Shown here: one piece after another, positions 56,048 to 64,000 of the stretch | Layout: the number at the start of each line of letters is the position of its first letter | Position numbering within the stretch: position 1 is the first letter of the stretch | Source of the DNA: Paenibacillus abyssi | GTDB taxonomy: Bacteria > Bacillota > Bacilli > Paenibacillales > Paenibacillaceae | DNA: 64,000 nucleotides | Assembly: GCF_014640295.1 (NCBI RefSeq) | Contig: NZ_BMGR01000020.1 | Location: forward strand, 33,650-97,649 | Reading direction: 5' to 3' | Position numbers and translations under genes: made by a program | The notes under the pieces: generated by a model | What the model saw: only the letters and a program-made list of their open reading frames with translations | Database searches by the model: none | Told to the model about the DNA's origin: nothing

Positions 56048-56917
56048 TCATGGGCGTATTATTTCTTCAATATCTTGTATCCCACGCCCCTTGAGAATCC
56101 CTTCGATCCAATCCACAACAGTATAGAGCATCCGTTCTTTATCGCGGTCATTATGCAGCTCGTGGAAGCCGTCCTCCCACGCATAGAATGTACAGGCCTT
56201 ATCAAGCTTGTCGGCCAGCTCCTTACTGGCAGGCATTGAAGTGATATTGTCGGCTGTTCCATGCAGAAGCAGCAGAGGAACCTTCAAGCGGTCACAATTG
56301 GCAAGCGCCCATTCCCCTTCTTCTTTCAGTGCATAAAACATCCCCGCTGAAATCCGATTGTGCGCCAAGGGATCGACCGGCATCGTTAATTCAGCATCAT
56401 GGTATAAATTAGCGGAATTGAGTCCGGTAGAAAGAGAGAAAGCGGGCCATAACCGGGCCATTTTTTCTCCAATCCATAGCTTGTATGCCGGTGGAAGAAA
56501 CGCCAGGCGCAGCCACGGACTCGTTAAAATAAGCCCTGTTATCTCAGGCTGAAGCCGCAGCGCGCAGCTTAGCGCGACATTGCCTCCCATGCTGTGCCCA
56601 TATAAAAAGACCGGCAGCCCGGGACACCGCTGCTTAGCCAAATTGATCAATGCGGCAGCATCTCCCGTGAGCTGGGCAATCGAGTCACAGTGTCCCCGCT
56701 TTCCCGGTGAGCGCCCATGGCCGCGCTGGTCATAGTTGAACAGCACAAAGCCAACTGCTGTTAATACCGAAGCAACTTCCTCATAACGGCCGCCATGCTC
56801 TCCCATACCGTGAACGAGGCACACCGCGGCCCGCGGCGCTCCCTCTGCGGCCCGCCACTCGCGCGCAAACAGCTCTATCCCGTCATTAGCCGTTAATAGC
56901 AACTCTTCATAAACCAT
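56048..56917 (-). CDS. Lysophospholipase/monoacylglycerol lipase-like hydrolase
   Basis: The 289-residue protein is an alpha/beta hydrolase of the Hydrolase_4 (PldB-like) type. The oxyanion HGMGEHGGRY, the early NYDQRGHGRSPGKRG, the nucleophile Ser in YGHSMGGN, the acid in LHGTADNITS and the catalytic His in EDGFHELHND are all in order. There is no signal peptide, so it acts in the cytosol. Substrates could be monoglycerides or lysophospholipids. It lies 42 bases after a HAD phosphatase gene on the same strand. Confidence 0.92.
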   Translation of the reverse strand: MVYEELLLTANDGIELFAREWRAAEGAPRAAVCLVHGMGEHGGRYEEVASVLTAVGFVLFNYDQRGHGRSPGKRGHCDSIAQLTGDAAALINLAKQRCPGLPVFLYGHSMGGNVALSCALRLQPEITGLILTSPWLRLAFLPPAYKLWIGEKMARLWPAFSLSTGLNSANLYHDAELTMPVDPLAHNRISAGMFYALKEEGEWALANCDRLKVPLLLLHGTADNITSMPASKELADKLDKACTFYAWEDGFHELHNDRDKERMLYTVVDWIEGILKGRGIQDIEEIIRP

Positions 56918-56959
56918 CGTCGATCCGCCTCCAGACTCACATAAAACCGCTCAACCGCT

Positions 56960-57682
56960 TCAGTTATTCATCTTATGCAGCAGCAGATGCTCGAGCTCTT
57001 CTAAATGGCCGATTACCGCCTCGGGTACAGGTTCGTCCGGAACAGGCTTATTACCTCTATTCAGCCATACCGCCCTCATACCAGCCTGCATGGGACCGAT
57101 GACATCATTCATCCAGGAATCGCCGACAAACAACGTTTCGACCGGTTTGAACCCCATCCGGGAGGCAGTGATTCTATAGGCGTCCGGCTTCGGCTTAGCA
57201 GTGCCTAATTCATCCGATACAAACACATTGCTCTTTGTAAACAATCCGTCCAGCCCCATGCGGCGCAGCTTATCGTACTGATCCTCAGAGGTACCGTTGG
57301 TCAGTATGCCAAGCTGATAAACCTCGCCCCAGCGCTTTAATCGTTCAATTAATAAGGGATCATGCGGGATATACGGCGCCCGTACGGTCCAAAACCATCT
57401 TTCGAAGGCTTCCGCTTCCTCAGCCCCTGTAGAGATATTAAACTCAGCTAAGGTATGGATAAACCTCAGCCGCCGAAATTCGCCGCCATCAATCACTCCA
57501 CTCAGCCATTGCTCATGAAACAGCTCATCTTTCTCCAAGAAAACGGGAAACAGCCGATCCATGCCAATTCCTTGCGTCAATGGGTAGCTCTCGAAGGATT
57601 CATACATGCTCCGCTTCCAGTAGTCGTCAAAATACAGCAGCGTATCATCCAAATCAAAAAGAACCAAGCGGATTCCTTCCAT
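56960..57682 (-). CDS. HAD-superfamily phosphatase (YjjG-like)
   Basis: The 240-residue protein has the four HAD motifs: the nucleophile Asp in VLFDLDDTL, LGILTNGT, the Lys in GTAKPKPDAY and the acidic pair in VFVGDSWMNDVIG. The helical cap makes it subfamily IA, as in the pyrimidine 5'-nucleotidase YjjG. It probably cleans up nucleotide or sugar phosphates. It is likely cotranscribed with the downstream hydrolase and is divergent from the flavoprotein gene. Confidence 0.92.
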   Translation of the reverse strand: MEGIRLVLFDLDDTLLYFDDYWKRSMYESFESYPLTQGIGMDRLFPVFLEKDELFHEQWLSGVIDGGEFRRLRFIHTLAEFNISTGAEEAEAFERWFWTVRAPYIPHDPLLIERLKRWGEVYQLGILTNGTSEDQYDKLRRMGLDGLFTKSNVFVSDELGTAKPKPDAYRITASRMGFKPVETLFVGDSWMNDVIGPMQAGMRAVWLNRGNKPVPDEPVPEAVIGHLEELEHLLLHKMNN

Positions 57683-57818
57683 GCTGTCACCTCGCTGTCG
57701 ATTTGAAGTTTCCTCACTTAACCTTTACCATTAATTACAGACGATGTAAACCTCATTTGCCAACTGCGTTTTTACATATACAATAGAAGAATCGACAAGT
57801 ACACGATAAGGAGTCTAT

Positions 57819-59096
57819 ATGAAATACGATGTCATCATTATTGGCGGCGGACCCTCCGGTCTGATGGCCGCTGTTGCTGCAAGCGCGCACGGAGCCAGAG
57901 CATTGCTCGTTGATAAAGGAGACAAGCTCGGACGCAAGCTTGGCATCTCCGGCGGCGGCAGGTGCAACGTGACAAACGCAAAGGAGATTGATGAGCTCAT
58001 CACGCATATTCCCGGTAACGGGAGGTTCCTCTACAGCGCCTTCTCTCATTATAATAACCGGGATATTATCCGCTTCTTCGAGAATTTGGGCATCGCTTTG
58101 AAGGAAGAGGACCGCGGCCGGATGTTCCCCGTTTCCGATAAGGCAAAGACCGTGGTGGATGCGCTTGTCGGGAAAGTGCGCAGCCAAGGCGTAGAGATTC
58201 TTGTTAACCGCGCAGTGGCCAAGGTGCTGTACGAGGAAGGCAGGACGGCGGGCATACAGCTGAAGGACGGGCAAAAAATCGAGAGCAGCGCTGTCATCGT
58301 GGCAACCGGCGGCAAATCCGTGCCGCATACCGGCTCCACCGGTGACGGTTACCCGTGGGCGGAGATGGCCGGCCATACGATTACCGAGCTGTTTCCGACC
58401 GAAGTGCCGCTCTTATCCAGAGATGCCTTTATCCAGAGCAAAGAGCTTCAAGGCATCTCCTTGCGTGATATCGTAGCGACCGTCTGGAATCCCAAAGGCA
58501 AGAAAGTGATCCAGCATGACGGCGATCTCATCTTTACGCACTTCGGCCTATCTGGGCCGGTCGCGCTTCGCTGCAGCCAATTCGTTGTGAAAACACTGAA
58601 GAAGTTCGAAGTCAGTACAGTTAAACTGACCATCGATCTCTTCCCGCAGAAGTCGGTGGAAGAATTAGTTGAAGAATCCTTAAATCTCGCTAGAAGCGAG
58701 CCTAAAAAGGCCATTAAAAATGTGCTCAAGGGTTTGCTGCCCGAGCGGATGATCCCGATCATTCTGAAAAAGTCCGGGTTAACCGGCGAAACCACCTATG
58801 ACAACATTCCCAGGCAGCCGTGGTCCGACATGGCCGCTTTATTAAAGGGCTTTCCGGTCAACATATCCGGCACGCTCTCCATCGAAGAAGCTTTCGTCAC
58901 CGGCGGCGGCGTCCATCTGAAGGAAATTGATCCGAAAACGATGCAGTCCAAATTGATGGAAGGACTGTTCTTCTGCGGCGAAATTTTGGATATTCACGGA
59001 TATACCGGGGGATACAACATTACCGCTGCATTTACGACCGGTTATACGGCAGGCAAAAGCGCCGCTGAATCGGTACAGAGCGCGGGGACAAACTGA
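57819..59096 (+). CDS. BaiN/HI0933-like FAD-dependent oxidoreductase
   Basis: The 425-residue protein has an N-terminal FAD-binding Rossmann fold ([20 protein letters not shown]). The family motif [16 protein letters not shown], a middle insert domain, and the C-terminal [20 protein letters not shown] with [17 protein letters not shown] follow. This family (also called YhiN or AidA-like flavoproteins) is widespread, and its cellular role is not settled. AAGGAG precedes the ATG. It is monocistronic and shares a terminator with the convergent copper-type gene. Confidence 0.92.
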   Translation: MKYDVIIIGGGPSGLMAAVAASAHGARALLVDKGDKLGRKLGISGGGRCNVTNAKEIDELITHIPGNGRFLYSAFSHYNNRDIIRFFENLGIALKEEDRGRMFPVSDKAKTVVDALVGKVRSQGVEILVNRAVAKVLYEEGRTAGIQLKDGQKIESSAVIVATGGKSVPHTGSTGDGYPWAEMAGHTITELFPTEVPLLSRDAFIQSKELQGISLRDIVATVWNPKGKKVIQHDGDLIFTHFGLSGPVALRCSQFVVKTLKKFEVSTVKLTIDLFPQKSVEELVEESLNLARSEPKKAIKNVLKGLLPERMIPIILKKSGLTGETTYDNIPRQPWSDMAALLKGFPVNISGTLSIEEAFVTGGGVHLKEIDPKTMQSKLMEGLFFCGEILDIHGYTGGYNITAAFTTGYTAGKSAAESVQSAGTN

Positions 59097-59153
59097 ATTA
59101 TGAGTATACACGATTCATTCAATCCCTCTGAATGCTGTTAAATGATCTGCACA

Positions 59154-59188
59154 AAAACACCCTCCCACATGAGTTGGAAGGGTGTTTT
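59154..59188. terminator. Bidirectional terminator
   Basis: AAAACACCCT and AGGGTGTTTT form a ten-pair stem, with A and T tracts on both strands. It separates the flavoprotein gene from the convergent Cys-rich gene. Confidence 0.85.
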
Positions 59189-59199
59189 GCCCGTTTGAA

Positions 59200-59529
59200 T
59201 TAGGCAGCCATTGCCCGGCAAGCTTCAGCACAGGAGAAGCAAGCTTCAGCACAGCGCTGGCAATGCTCGTGATCATGCTTTTTGCATTCATTGCCGCATG
59301 CCTCACAGATCTCTGCGCAAATTCTGCACAGCTCTTTAACATACGACGCGTTAATCGTCATCGCATGAGCGGCAAACGCGCAAATATCCGCGCATTCCCG
59401 GTCTAACCGGATGCATTCCTTCATGTCATGATCTTCATTGAGGCATGCATCATAACAGCGATTGCAGGCCTGCATACACCGGATACACTCCTCAATACAA
59501 GCTTGGAATTGTTCATGGTTCATGTTCAT
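59200..59529 (-). CDS. Cys-rich four-helix copper-storage-like protein (Csp3/DUF326 type)
   Basis: The 109-residue protein contains 19 cysteines, mostly as CxxxC or CxxC along predicted helices (CIEECIRCMQACNRCYDAC, then CRICAEICEACGNEC and CQRCAEACFSCAEAC). This is the pattern of Csp copper-storage proteins, which bind many Cu(I) ions inside a four-helix bundle. There is no signal peptide, so it matches the cytosolic Csp3 form. A His-rich turn (KKHDHEHC) is also present. It is the last gene of the leftward metal-type cluster, 90 bases after the preceding lipoprotein gene. Confidence 0.9.
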   Translation of the reverse strand: MNMNHEQFQACIEECIRCMQACNRCYDACLNEDHDMKECIRLDRECADICAFAAHAMTINASYVKELCRICAEICEACGNECKKHDHEHCQRCAEACFSCAEACRAMAA

Positions 59530-59619
59530 GGGAATAGCCTCCTTGTTATATGGGTTTCGTTATTACTTAACCTGACACAGGTTCGCTCACACAATCGTTT
59601 CATGTCCATATGGTTACAA

Positions 59620-60969
59620 TTAATGTCCAGCGTGACCGCCGGCGTTACTGCCGCTTTCACTATCTTCACTGTCCTCGTTGCTTTGGCTGCCTTCACTGCT
59701 GCTGTCATTGCCGCTAGTATCGCCGCCGTGGCCGCCATGGCCTTCACCGGATGCAGACACAATCTCTAACATCGCGTCGATCTCGCCTTGGGCGGCCATA
59801 GTCAATGCATTGGCGTCACCCGTTAACCAAGAGTGGTTATAGGGACCCTCTGTCGGAGACTCCTCATACTTAGGCTGTACGGACATTACATAGTCCATTA
59901 CACTGTCCGGCATGCTGTCCTTATCCGTCCAGAGCAGCGGCGTATGTTTTCCTAAATGAGAGAAAGGTGCAGCACCAAGCGCAAGCTCTGGCGAATCCAT
60001 GCTTACGAAGGAGAAAGCGTGTCCTGGCGTCGTAATGCCCCAGCCAAAACCAGTTGCAGGGTCTTTATATCGGGAGAAAGCGATCGCGTTCTTATACGGA
60101 TCATCCCCGGCGATTCGCACCACGGTACCATACTCGCCCAGCTGCTCCTCCACGGCTGCGGAGATCACAGCTTCCGGTCCGAGAAGGTAAATGTTCGCAT
60201 TGCCGCCACGGGCATTCAATGCATCGATCGTACCCTGCGGGATCTCATTCTCCGTTACGTAGAGCAGAGGCTCCGGCATGTGTGCAACCCAGTTAATGGC
60301 CGGCATCGTGTACTCCATGCTGTCCATGGAACCTACGATGACCGATTGCGAAATCTCGCCAGTAACCTCGGAATAATAAGCATCAACCTCTTTTGCTAGA
60401 GCAGCGGGATTGTCAGCCGTTATCTTGTCCGTTTTAAATCCCATTTCGATTGCTTGTTCTTCAACAGCCTGATCCAAATCGCCGACCAGCATCACTTGAA
60501 TGCCATCGTTCATCTCCACGCCTTTAGGCCGAAGACGGGTTAACTCATTACGCGTTACATCCGGTATGCCGTCTTTGTCCACAAACAGGATCGGACCGTC
60601 GTTCGGGTGATGGATAAGATTCGCGCTGACCACTACGGTCTGCCAATCTTCAGCATTGGCAAGAATCACACCACCGGGGCGGTTCATATCGCTGGTTGCC
60701 ATCCATAACATTTGCGACACCAGTACCGCTGCTTGGGCGGGATCGCTTGAGTTCACACGCGTTGTGTTTTTGGAGGCGATCCACGGCAGGTTTCCCGTAA
60801 CAGCAGGCTGTGACTGTATATTGCCAGACTGCTCACCATTAGACTCGGACTGCGTATTTCCCGCTGGCTGTCCCATATGATTAGCATGGTTGTTGCCTCC
60901 ATCGAAGCAGCCCGCCAATACAAGCGCCGTCACAAGCGACAACACGCCTACTTTGACCATTCTCTTCAT
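59620..60969 (-). CDS. His-rich lipoprotein with cell-wall-binding-repeat (CWB2)-like domains
   Basis: The 449-residue protein has a lipoprotein signal (LVLAGCFDGG) and a short NHANHMG segment. Repeats resembling cell wall binding repeat 2 follow (GGVILANAEDWQTVVVSANL, DGPILFVDKDGIPDVTRNEL, IQVMLVGDLDQAVEEQ; later NANIYLLGPEAVISAAVEEQ). The C-terminal 50 residues are low complexity (Ser, Asn, Glu, Asp) framed by GEGHGGHGGD and GGHAGH, likely metal ligands. It is 12 bases after the next lipoprotein gene, so cotranscribed. Wall binding and metal binding are inferred. Confidence 0.85.
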   Translation of the reverse strand: MKRMVKVGVLSLVTALVLAGCFDGGNNHANHMGQPAGNTQSESNGEQSGNIQSQPAVTGNLPWIASKNTTRVNSSDPAQAAVLVSQMLWMATSDMNRPGGVILANAEDWQTVVVSANLIHHPNDGPILFVDKDGIPDVTRNELTRLRPKGVEMNDGIQVMLVGDLDQAVEEQAIEMGFKTDKITADNPAALAKEVDAYYSEVTGEISQSVIVGSMDSMEYTMPAINWVAHMPEPLLYVTENEIPQGTIDALNARGGNANIYLLGPEAVISAAVEEQLGEYGTVVRIAGDDPYKNAIAFSRYKDPATGFGWGITTPGHAFSFVSMDSPELALGAAPFSHLGKHTPLLWTDKDSMPDSVMDYVMSVQPKYEESPTEGPYNHSWLTGDANALTMAAQGEIDAMLEIVSASGEGHGGHGGDTSGNDSSSEGSQSNEDSEDSESGSNAGGHAGH

Positions 60970-60981
60970 ACCTTGTCCCCC

Positions 60982-61908
60982 TTATTCATTTATCATTTCA
61001 CCGTTATCGGCAATTTGCTTCCACGTAGTCCCATTATCCGGTGTCAGATAAATATTCTTATTTGCAGTAGCAACAGTGATCTCCGATGGATTGACAGGAT
61101 TGATGGCCATGTAATAGATTGCATCTTCGCTGTCCAGCGGAATATCAATCTCGATGATCTGCCCGGACTCTACATAGAGTTCAACTAAAGGAGCGTCCGC
61201 TTCCTCCGTGCCGATCAGCAGATCCCCGTCATCCGAGATGGCCAGGGCGGTTACCGACTCATCCATCGACACTTTCGTAAAAGACTGTCCGTAATCATTC
61301 GACAAATAGGCGCCCGTAGTTGTCCCAAGCGCAATGATTGACCCATCCGTCGGATGCACGGCAAACGCCGTAATCGGATCCGTTACGCCTTCCATATTGC
61401 TTCTGGTCCATGTCTTCGTTTCATCCAAGCTATAATACAATCCGCCCTCCTCCATAATGGAATTGGGACCCGGATTCAGCACATAGATCGTATGGTCACG
61501 GAAGCTCGCCGCCAGCCCATGGAAGTCCACCTCCCCTTCAAGGGAAAGAATTTCCAGCGATACGCCCTCATCGGTGCTTTTTACGATGCCAAGCGGATCT
61601 TTGTAATCTGAGCCAGGTGCAGGGTGGCCGCTGCTGTAGAAGCCTTTATCAATAGGCGCAAAGCCCATGTAGTCATGCTTTTCACCAGGTACTTCATTCC
61701 ACGCGCCGCCCTCGTAAACACTCAGTCCATGATGGACGGGTACAAATAAACGCTCCCCATCGCCTGAATAACCTAGTCCATGCACATGCATAAACACAGA
61801 TGAATTCGAGGTGTGACCTGCATGCTCTTTGGCCGAATTGCTGGAACAAGCTGCTGTGATGATAGAAACAGATAATAAGAGTGTCAGAATCAAACCTTGT
61901 CGTTTCAG
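60982..61908 (-). CDS. Lipoprotein with BNR/sialidase-like beta-propeller (F510_1955-type)
   Basis: The protein of about 308 residues has a lipoprotein signal ending ITAACSSNS, then EHAGHTSN. A beta-propeller of BNR-like repeats follows (IVKSTDEGVSLEIL, LYYSLDETKTWTRS, AYLSNDYGQSFTKV, IYLTPDNGTTWKQI). It resembles proteins labelled F510_1955 family glycosylhydrolase, whose activity is unproven. I place the start at CTG 61908: AAAGGGG lies seven bases upstream and it adds KRQG, the basic part of the signal peptide. A TTG at 61893 lacks both. It is followed closely by the CWB2-like lipoprotein gene. Confidence 0.83.
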   Translation of the reverse strand: MKRQGLILTLLLSVSIITAACSSNSAKEHAGHTSNSSVFMHVHGLGYSGDGERLFVPVHHGLSVYEGGAWNEVPGEKHDYMGFAPIDKGFYSSGHPAPGSDYKDPLGIVKSTDEGVSLEILSLEGEVDFHGLAASFRDHTIYVLNPGPNSIMEEGGLYYSLDETKTWTRSNMEGVTDPITAFAVHPTDGSIIALGTTTGAYLSNDYGQSFTKVSMDESVTALAISDDGDLLIGTEEADAPLVELYVESGQIIEIDIPLDSEDAIYYMAINPVNPSEITVATANKNIYLTPDNGTTWKQIADNGEMINE

Positions 61909-62004
61909 AAAGATTCCCCTTTCAAATTCAGAATTGCCGACGATTCTATACTAAGTGTAACCACGATTTTTGAAGAACTTATGAAGATGAGCCGATTGAA
62001 GCGA

Positions 62005-63072
62005 TTATTTCGGAAGCTCGACACAAAATATGGCGCCCTGCCCGCTCTCCGCCCATATTTTCCCGCCGTGGGCTTTGACCAGTTTATCCACGATCGCAAG
62101 CCCTAAGCCGCTGCCGCCGGTTTTGCGGTTTCGAGATTTTTCGCCGCGGTAGAACCGGTTAAATATATGAGGAAGATCCTCCGGGGCAATGCCCACGCCG
62201 GTATCTTTTATAGTGAGAAGGACCGTATCTTCCTCATTCCTTGCCTCAATGTGAACCTCTCCTTGTTCAGGCGTATATTTAAGCGCATTGGTTAGCAGAT
62301 TGACCAAAACCTGAATCAGCCGGTCCGGATCCGCTTGCAGGCTGATACCCTGCGGGATATGGTTGTGAAGCGTTATTTTTTTCTCCATGAACGATGCCGC
62401 TACCAGCTCGACTCCCTTGGCTGCAATCGCACCCAGCCTGACCTCTTGTTTGACGAGCCGGAATCCCGGTGATTCCATCGCGTTCAGCTCCTCGAGCTCG
62501 CCGACCAGAAGGGTCAGCCGTTCGATTTCCTCGTAACAAGAATGAATGCGCTCTGGCGTAGGCTCCCAGATTCCGTCCTCGAAGGCCCTCATATGGCTTT
62601 TCAGCGTTGTCAGCGGGGTACGCAGCTCATGCGCAATGTCCTCAGTCATCGTCACTCTTAGCTTTTCTTGCCGGTCCAGCTGCTTGGCTAACTCATTCAA
62701 TGATTGGCCCAGCATCGCCAGCTCATCATTGCCTGATACGTTCACTGTGACATTTAACCGCCCTGCAGCCATTTGCTCAGCGACCTTCTTCATCTCCACC
62801 AATGGAGAAGAAATCCGTCTGGCAGCGTAATATCCCATAATCATCGCCAGCACGATCGATCCGAGCGCCGACCATAATACCGATTGAACAAGCGCCATTT
62901 CGAAATGCCTGCTAAGAGAGGGATAGCTGTGCAACATCTCCCCCAGCTGATTCTGGTACATGACAAAATGATAATGCGTGCTCAAGATCACACTGACCGT
63001 TGAAATGAGAATGATCACAGTCGCGATTCCAATGATAATGGCAGCAAGTCGGATATGCAGCTTCTTATTCAT
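62005..63072 (-). CDS. Sensor histidine kinase (BaeS-like)
   Basis: The protein of about 355 residues has two membrane helices (about 5-30 and 65-90) around a short extracellular loop. A HAMP domain, a HisKA with the phosphorylated His in DIAHELRTPLTTLKSH, and an HATPase with NALKYTPEQGE, DTGVGIAPED and GGSGLGLAIV follow. ATG 63072 follows GGGAGGG; it overlaps the regulator gene by eight bases. The small sensor loop suggests that it senses the membrane or a small ligand. It may control the lipoprotein genes downstream. Confidence 0.93.
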   Translation of the reverse strand: MNKKLHIRLAAIIIGIATVIILISTVSVILSTHYHFVMYQNQLGEMLHSYPSLSRHFEMALVQSVLWSALGSIVLAMIMGYYAARRISSPLVEMKKVAEQMAAGRLNVTVNVSGNDELAMLGQSLNELAKQLDRQEKLRVTMTEDIAHELRTPLTTLKSHMRAFEDGIWEPTPERIHSCYEEIERLTLLVGELEELNAMESPGFRLVKQEVRLGAIAAKGVELVAASFMEKKITLHNHIPQGISLQADPDRLIQVLVNLLTNALKYTPEQGEVHIEARNEEDTVLLTIKDTGVGIAPEDLPHIFNRFYRGEKSRNRKTGGSGLGLAIVDKLVKAHGGKIWAESGQGAIFCVELPK

Positions 63073-63760
63073 TGCGCCCTCCCATGAATCGATAGCCTGA
63101 ACCATAGACTGTGATAATATAGACCGGCTGCTTCGGATCAGGCTCGATTTTTTGCCGTAAGTTTTTTACATGCTGATCGATGGTCCGAATATCGCCGATA
63201 AAGTCGTATCCCATTACTTTGTCGACAAGCTCCTCGCGTGTAAAATGACGCTGCGGGTACTTGGCCAGCGCGATCAGCAGTTTAAACTCATTCGGCGTTA
63301 ATAAGGCAAGATCTCCTCCGCAAAACACCGTATGACGAAGAGAATCGATGACCAGATGCCCGTTGTTGAATGAAATCCGGTCAGCCAGCAATTGATCACG
63401 GTCCGTCCTGCGCAGGATGGCGCGCACTCTTGCCACCACCTCTCTTGGATCAAAAGGCTTGGTCAGATAGTCGTCGGCTCCGATGGACAAGCCTTGAATC
63501 CGATTGGCATTCGTTATTTTGGCCGTGAGCATCAGGATCGGCACGGAGCTTGTCCTGCGAATGGCCTGGCATACCTCTTCGCCGCTCATATCCGGAAGCA
63601 TGAGGTCAAGAATGACCAGATCGATCGTATGATCATACACCATCTCAACCGCCTGCCGGCCGGCTTCCGCTTCTAATGTCTTAAAGCCTTCTTTGGCGAG
63701 ATAGGATTGGATGACATCCCTTATTTTTTCTTCATCGTCAACGATAAGTATCGTTTTCAT
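63065..63760 (-). CDS. OmpR-family response regulator
   Basis: The 231-residue protein has a receiver domain (acidic D8-D9, phosphorylated D52 in LVILDLMLPD, Lys in MLTAK) and a C-terminal winged-helix DNA-binding domain (about 130-228; GDLALLTPNEFKLLIALAKYPQ and TIDQHVKNLRQKIEPDP). GGAGGGG precedes the ATG. It pairs with the overlapping kinase gene. A direct repeat upstream (63810-63827) may be its own binding site. Confidence 0.95.
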   Translation of the reverse strand: MKTILIVDDEEKIRDVIQSYLAKEGFKTLEAEAGRQAVEMVYDHTIDLVILDLMLPDMSGEEVCQAIRRTSSVPILMLTAKITNANRIQGLSIGADDYLTKPFDPREVVARVRAILRRTDRDQLLADRISFNNGHLVIDSLRHTVFCGGDLALLTPNEFKLLIALAKYPQRHFTREELVDKVMGYDFIGDIRTIDQHVKNLRQKIEPDPKQPVYIITVYGSGYRFMGGRNE

Positions 63761-63809
63761 ATACCCCTCCGTACTTGTCGTCTTTTCGTATTTAGCTTAC
63801 TAGTCAAAA

Positions 63810-63827
63810 ATGTAGAACTTATGTAGA
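63810..63827. promoter_or_regulatory. Direct repeat upstream of the response regulator
   Basis: ATGTAGA-N4-ATGTAGA (plus strand) has an 11-base period, as expected for an OmpR-type dimer binding one face of DNA. It lies about 55 bases before the regulator start, next to a TTGACT (63807-63802, minus strand). Autoregulation is inferred. Confidence 0.45.
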
Positions 63828-64000
63828 TTAGTTGGATTTAGAGCTAATAGCCAGTGCAGAGCAAAGCTTGTTAATCGTTAATGCCGCTTGCTTATAGTAT
63901 AGCGCTCTCAAAATAGGAAAAGCCAACCTTGTGCAAGGTGAGGCCACTGAATAACTTCCGATTTTTGAAGTATGAAAAAGCGATTGAACAAAAAAGACGA
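63828..64000. other. Right edge of the window, no gene called
   Basis: This stretch holds a short hairpin ACCTTGTGCAAGGT (about 63926-63939) with outer GCC/GGC pairs, and an ATG near 63971 followed by a Lys-rich frame that runs off the edge without a ribosome site. Nothing more can be supported. Confidence 0.3.

Noticed and set aside
63915..63965. Hairpin near the right edge considered as a riboswitch, such as cyclic di-GMP type
   Set aside because: The conserved riboswitch core sequences are absent; only a small stem is visible.
1..64000. CRISPR arrays, tRNA and rRNA genes
   Set aside because: No spaced direct-repeat array, cloverleaf-like sequence or rRNA sequence was seen while reading; the only tandem repeat of note is inside hsdS.

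Overview
The window looks like a chromosomal segment of a spore-former of the Paenibacillus/Bacillales type. The basis is gene content and style: a MoxR-DUF58-transglutaminase operon, bacilliredoxin, a YneF-type protein, a GbsR-like regulator next to a glycine-betaine ABC operon, class D sortase, LytR-CpsA-Psr protein, strong AGGAGG ribosome sites with some GTG/TTG starts, and moderate GC content. No rRNA, tRNA, CRISPR array or intact transposase was seen.

Region 1 (1-8827) is visibly more AT-rich and looks acquired. It holds two unknown leftward genes, a phage-type repressor with its own operator, and a leftward operon hsdM-hsdS-prrC-hsdR. This is a type IC restriction-modification system close to EcoR124I. 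It has the PrrC anticodon nuclease between hsdS and hsdR, the EcoprrI gene order, and four 12-bp repeats in hsdS encoding the TAEL spacer. The island abuts the 3' end of guaA, a known integration hotspot, and a possible integrase tail remains in the junction.

Region 2 (8828-31141) is core genome: guaA, the MoxR/DUF58/TgpA operon, a GAF-GGDEF cyclase, Bcp peroxiredoxin, a three-gene ABC exporter, an LCP protein, hemL, a class D sortase with an LPDTA-anchored substrate, an inositol phosphatase, a TauE-type transporter, fabI, the uvsE operon and ddl.

Region 3 (31142-47602) holds an amidase-domain protein, aconitase, the opuA operon with divergent gbsR-like gene, and an IclR regulator whose predicted operator is nearly identical to one in front of aconitase. 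The IclR promoter also carries a Fur-like palindrome. Then follow a hydrolase plus DUF2935-superoxide dismutase pair joined by an RBS-covering hairpin, folE, yneF, queG, lepB, an Ntdp-type phosphatase, a GNAT protein and sodA.

Region 4 (47639-59096) holds mutY, an AraC regulator, a lipoprotein cytochrome c, acpS, nadE, bacilliredoxin, small unknown genes (one of 43 codons), an orphan membrane histidine kinase, a lysophospholipase-like hydrolase, a HAD phosphatase and a BaiN-like flavoprotein.

Region 5 (59200-63760) is a leftward cluster: an OmpR-type two-component system, two His-rich lipoproteins (one probably starting at CTG) and a Cys-rich four-helix protein of the copper-storage type. 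Together they suggest an envelope metal-handling module.
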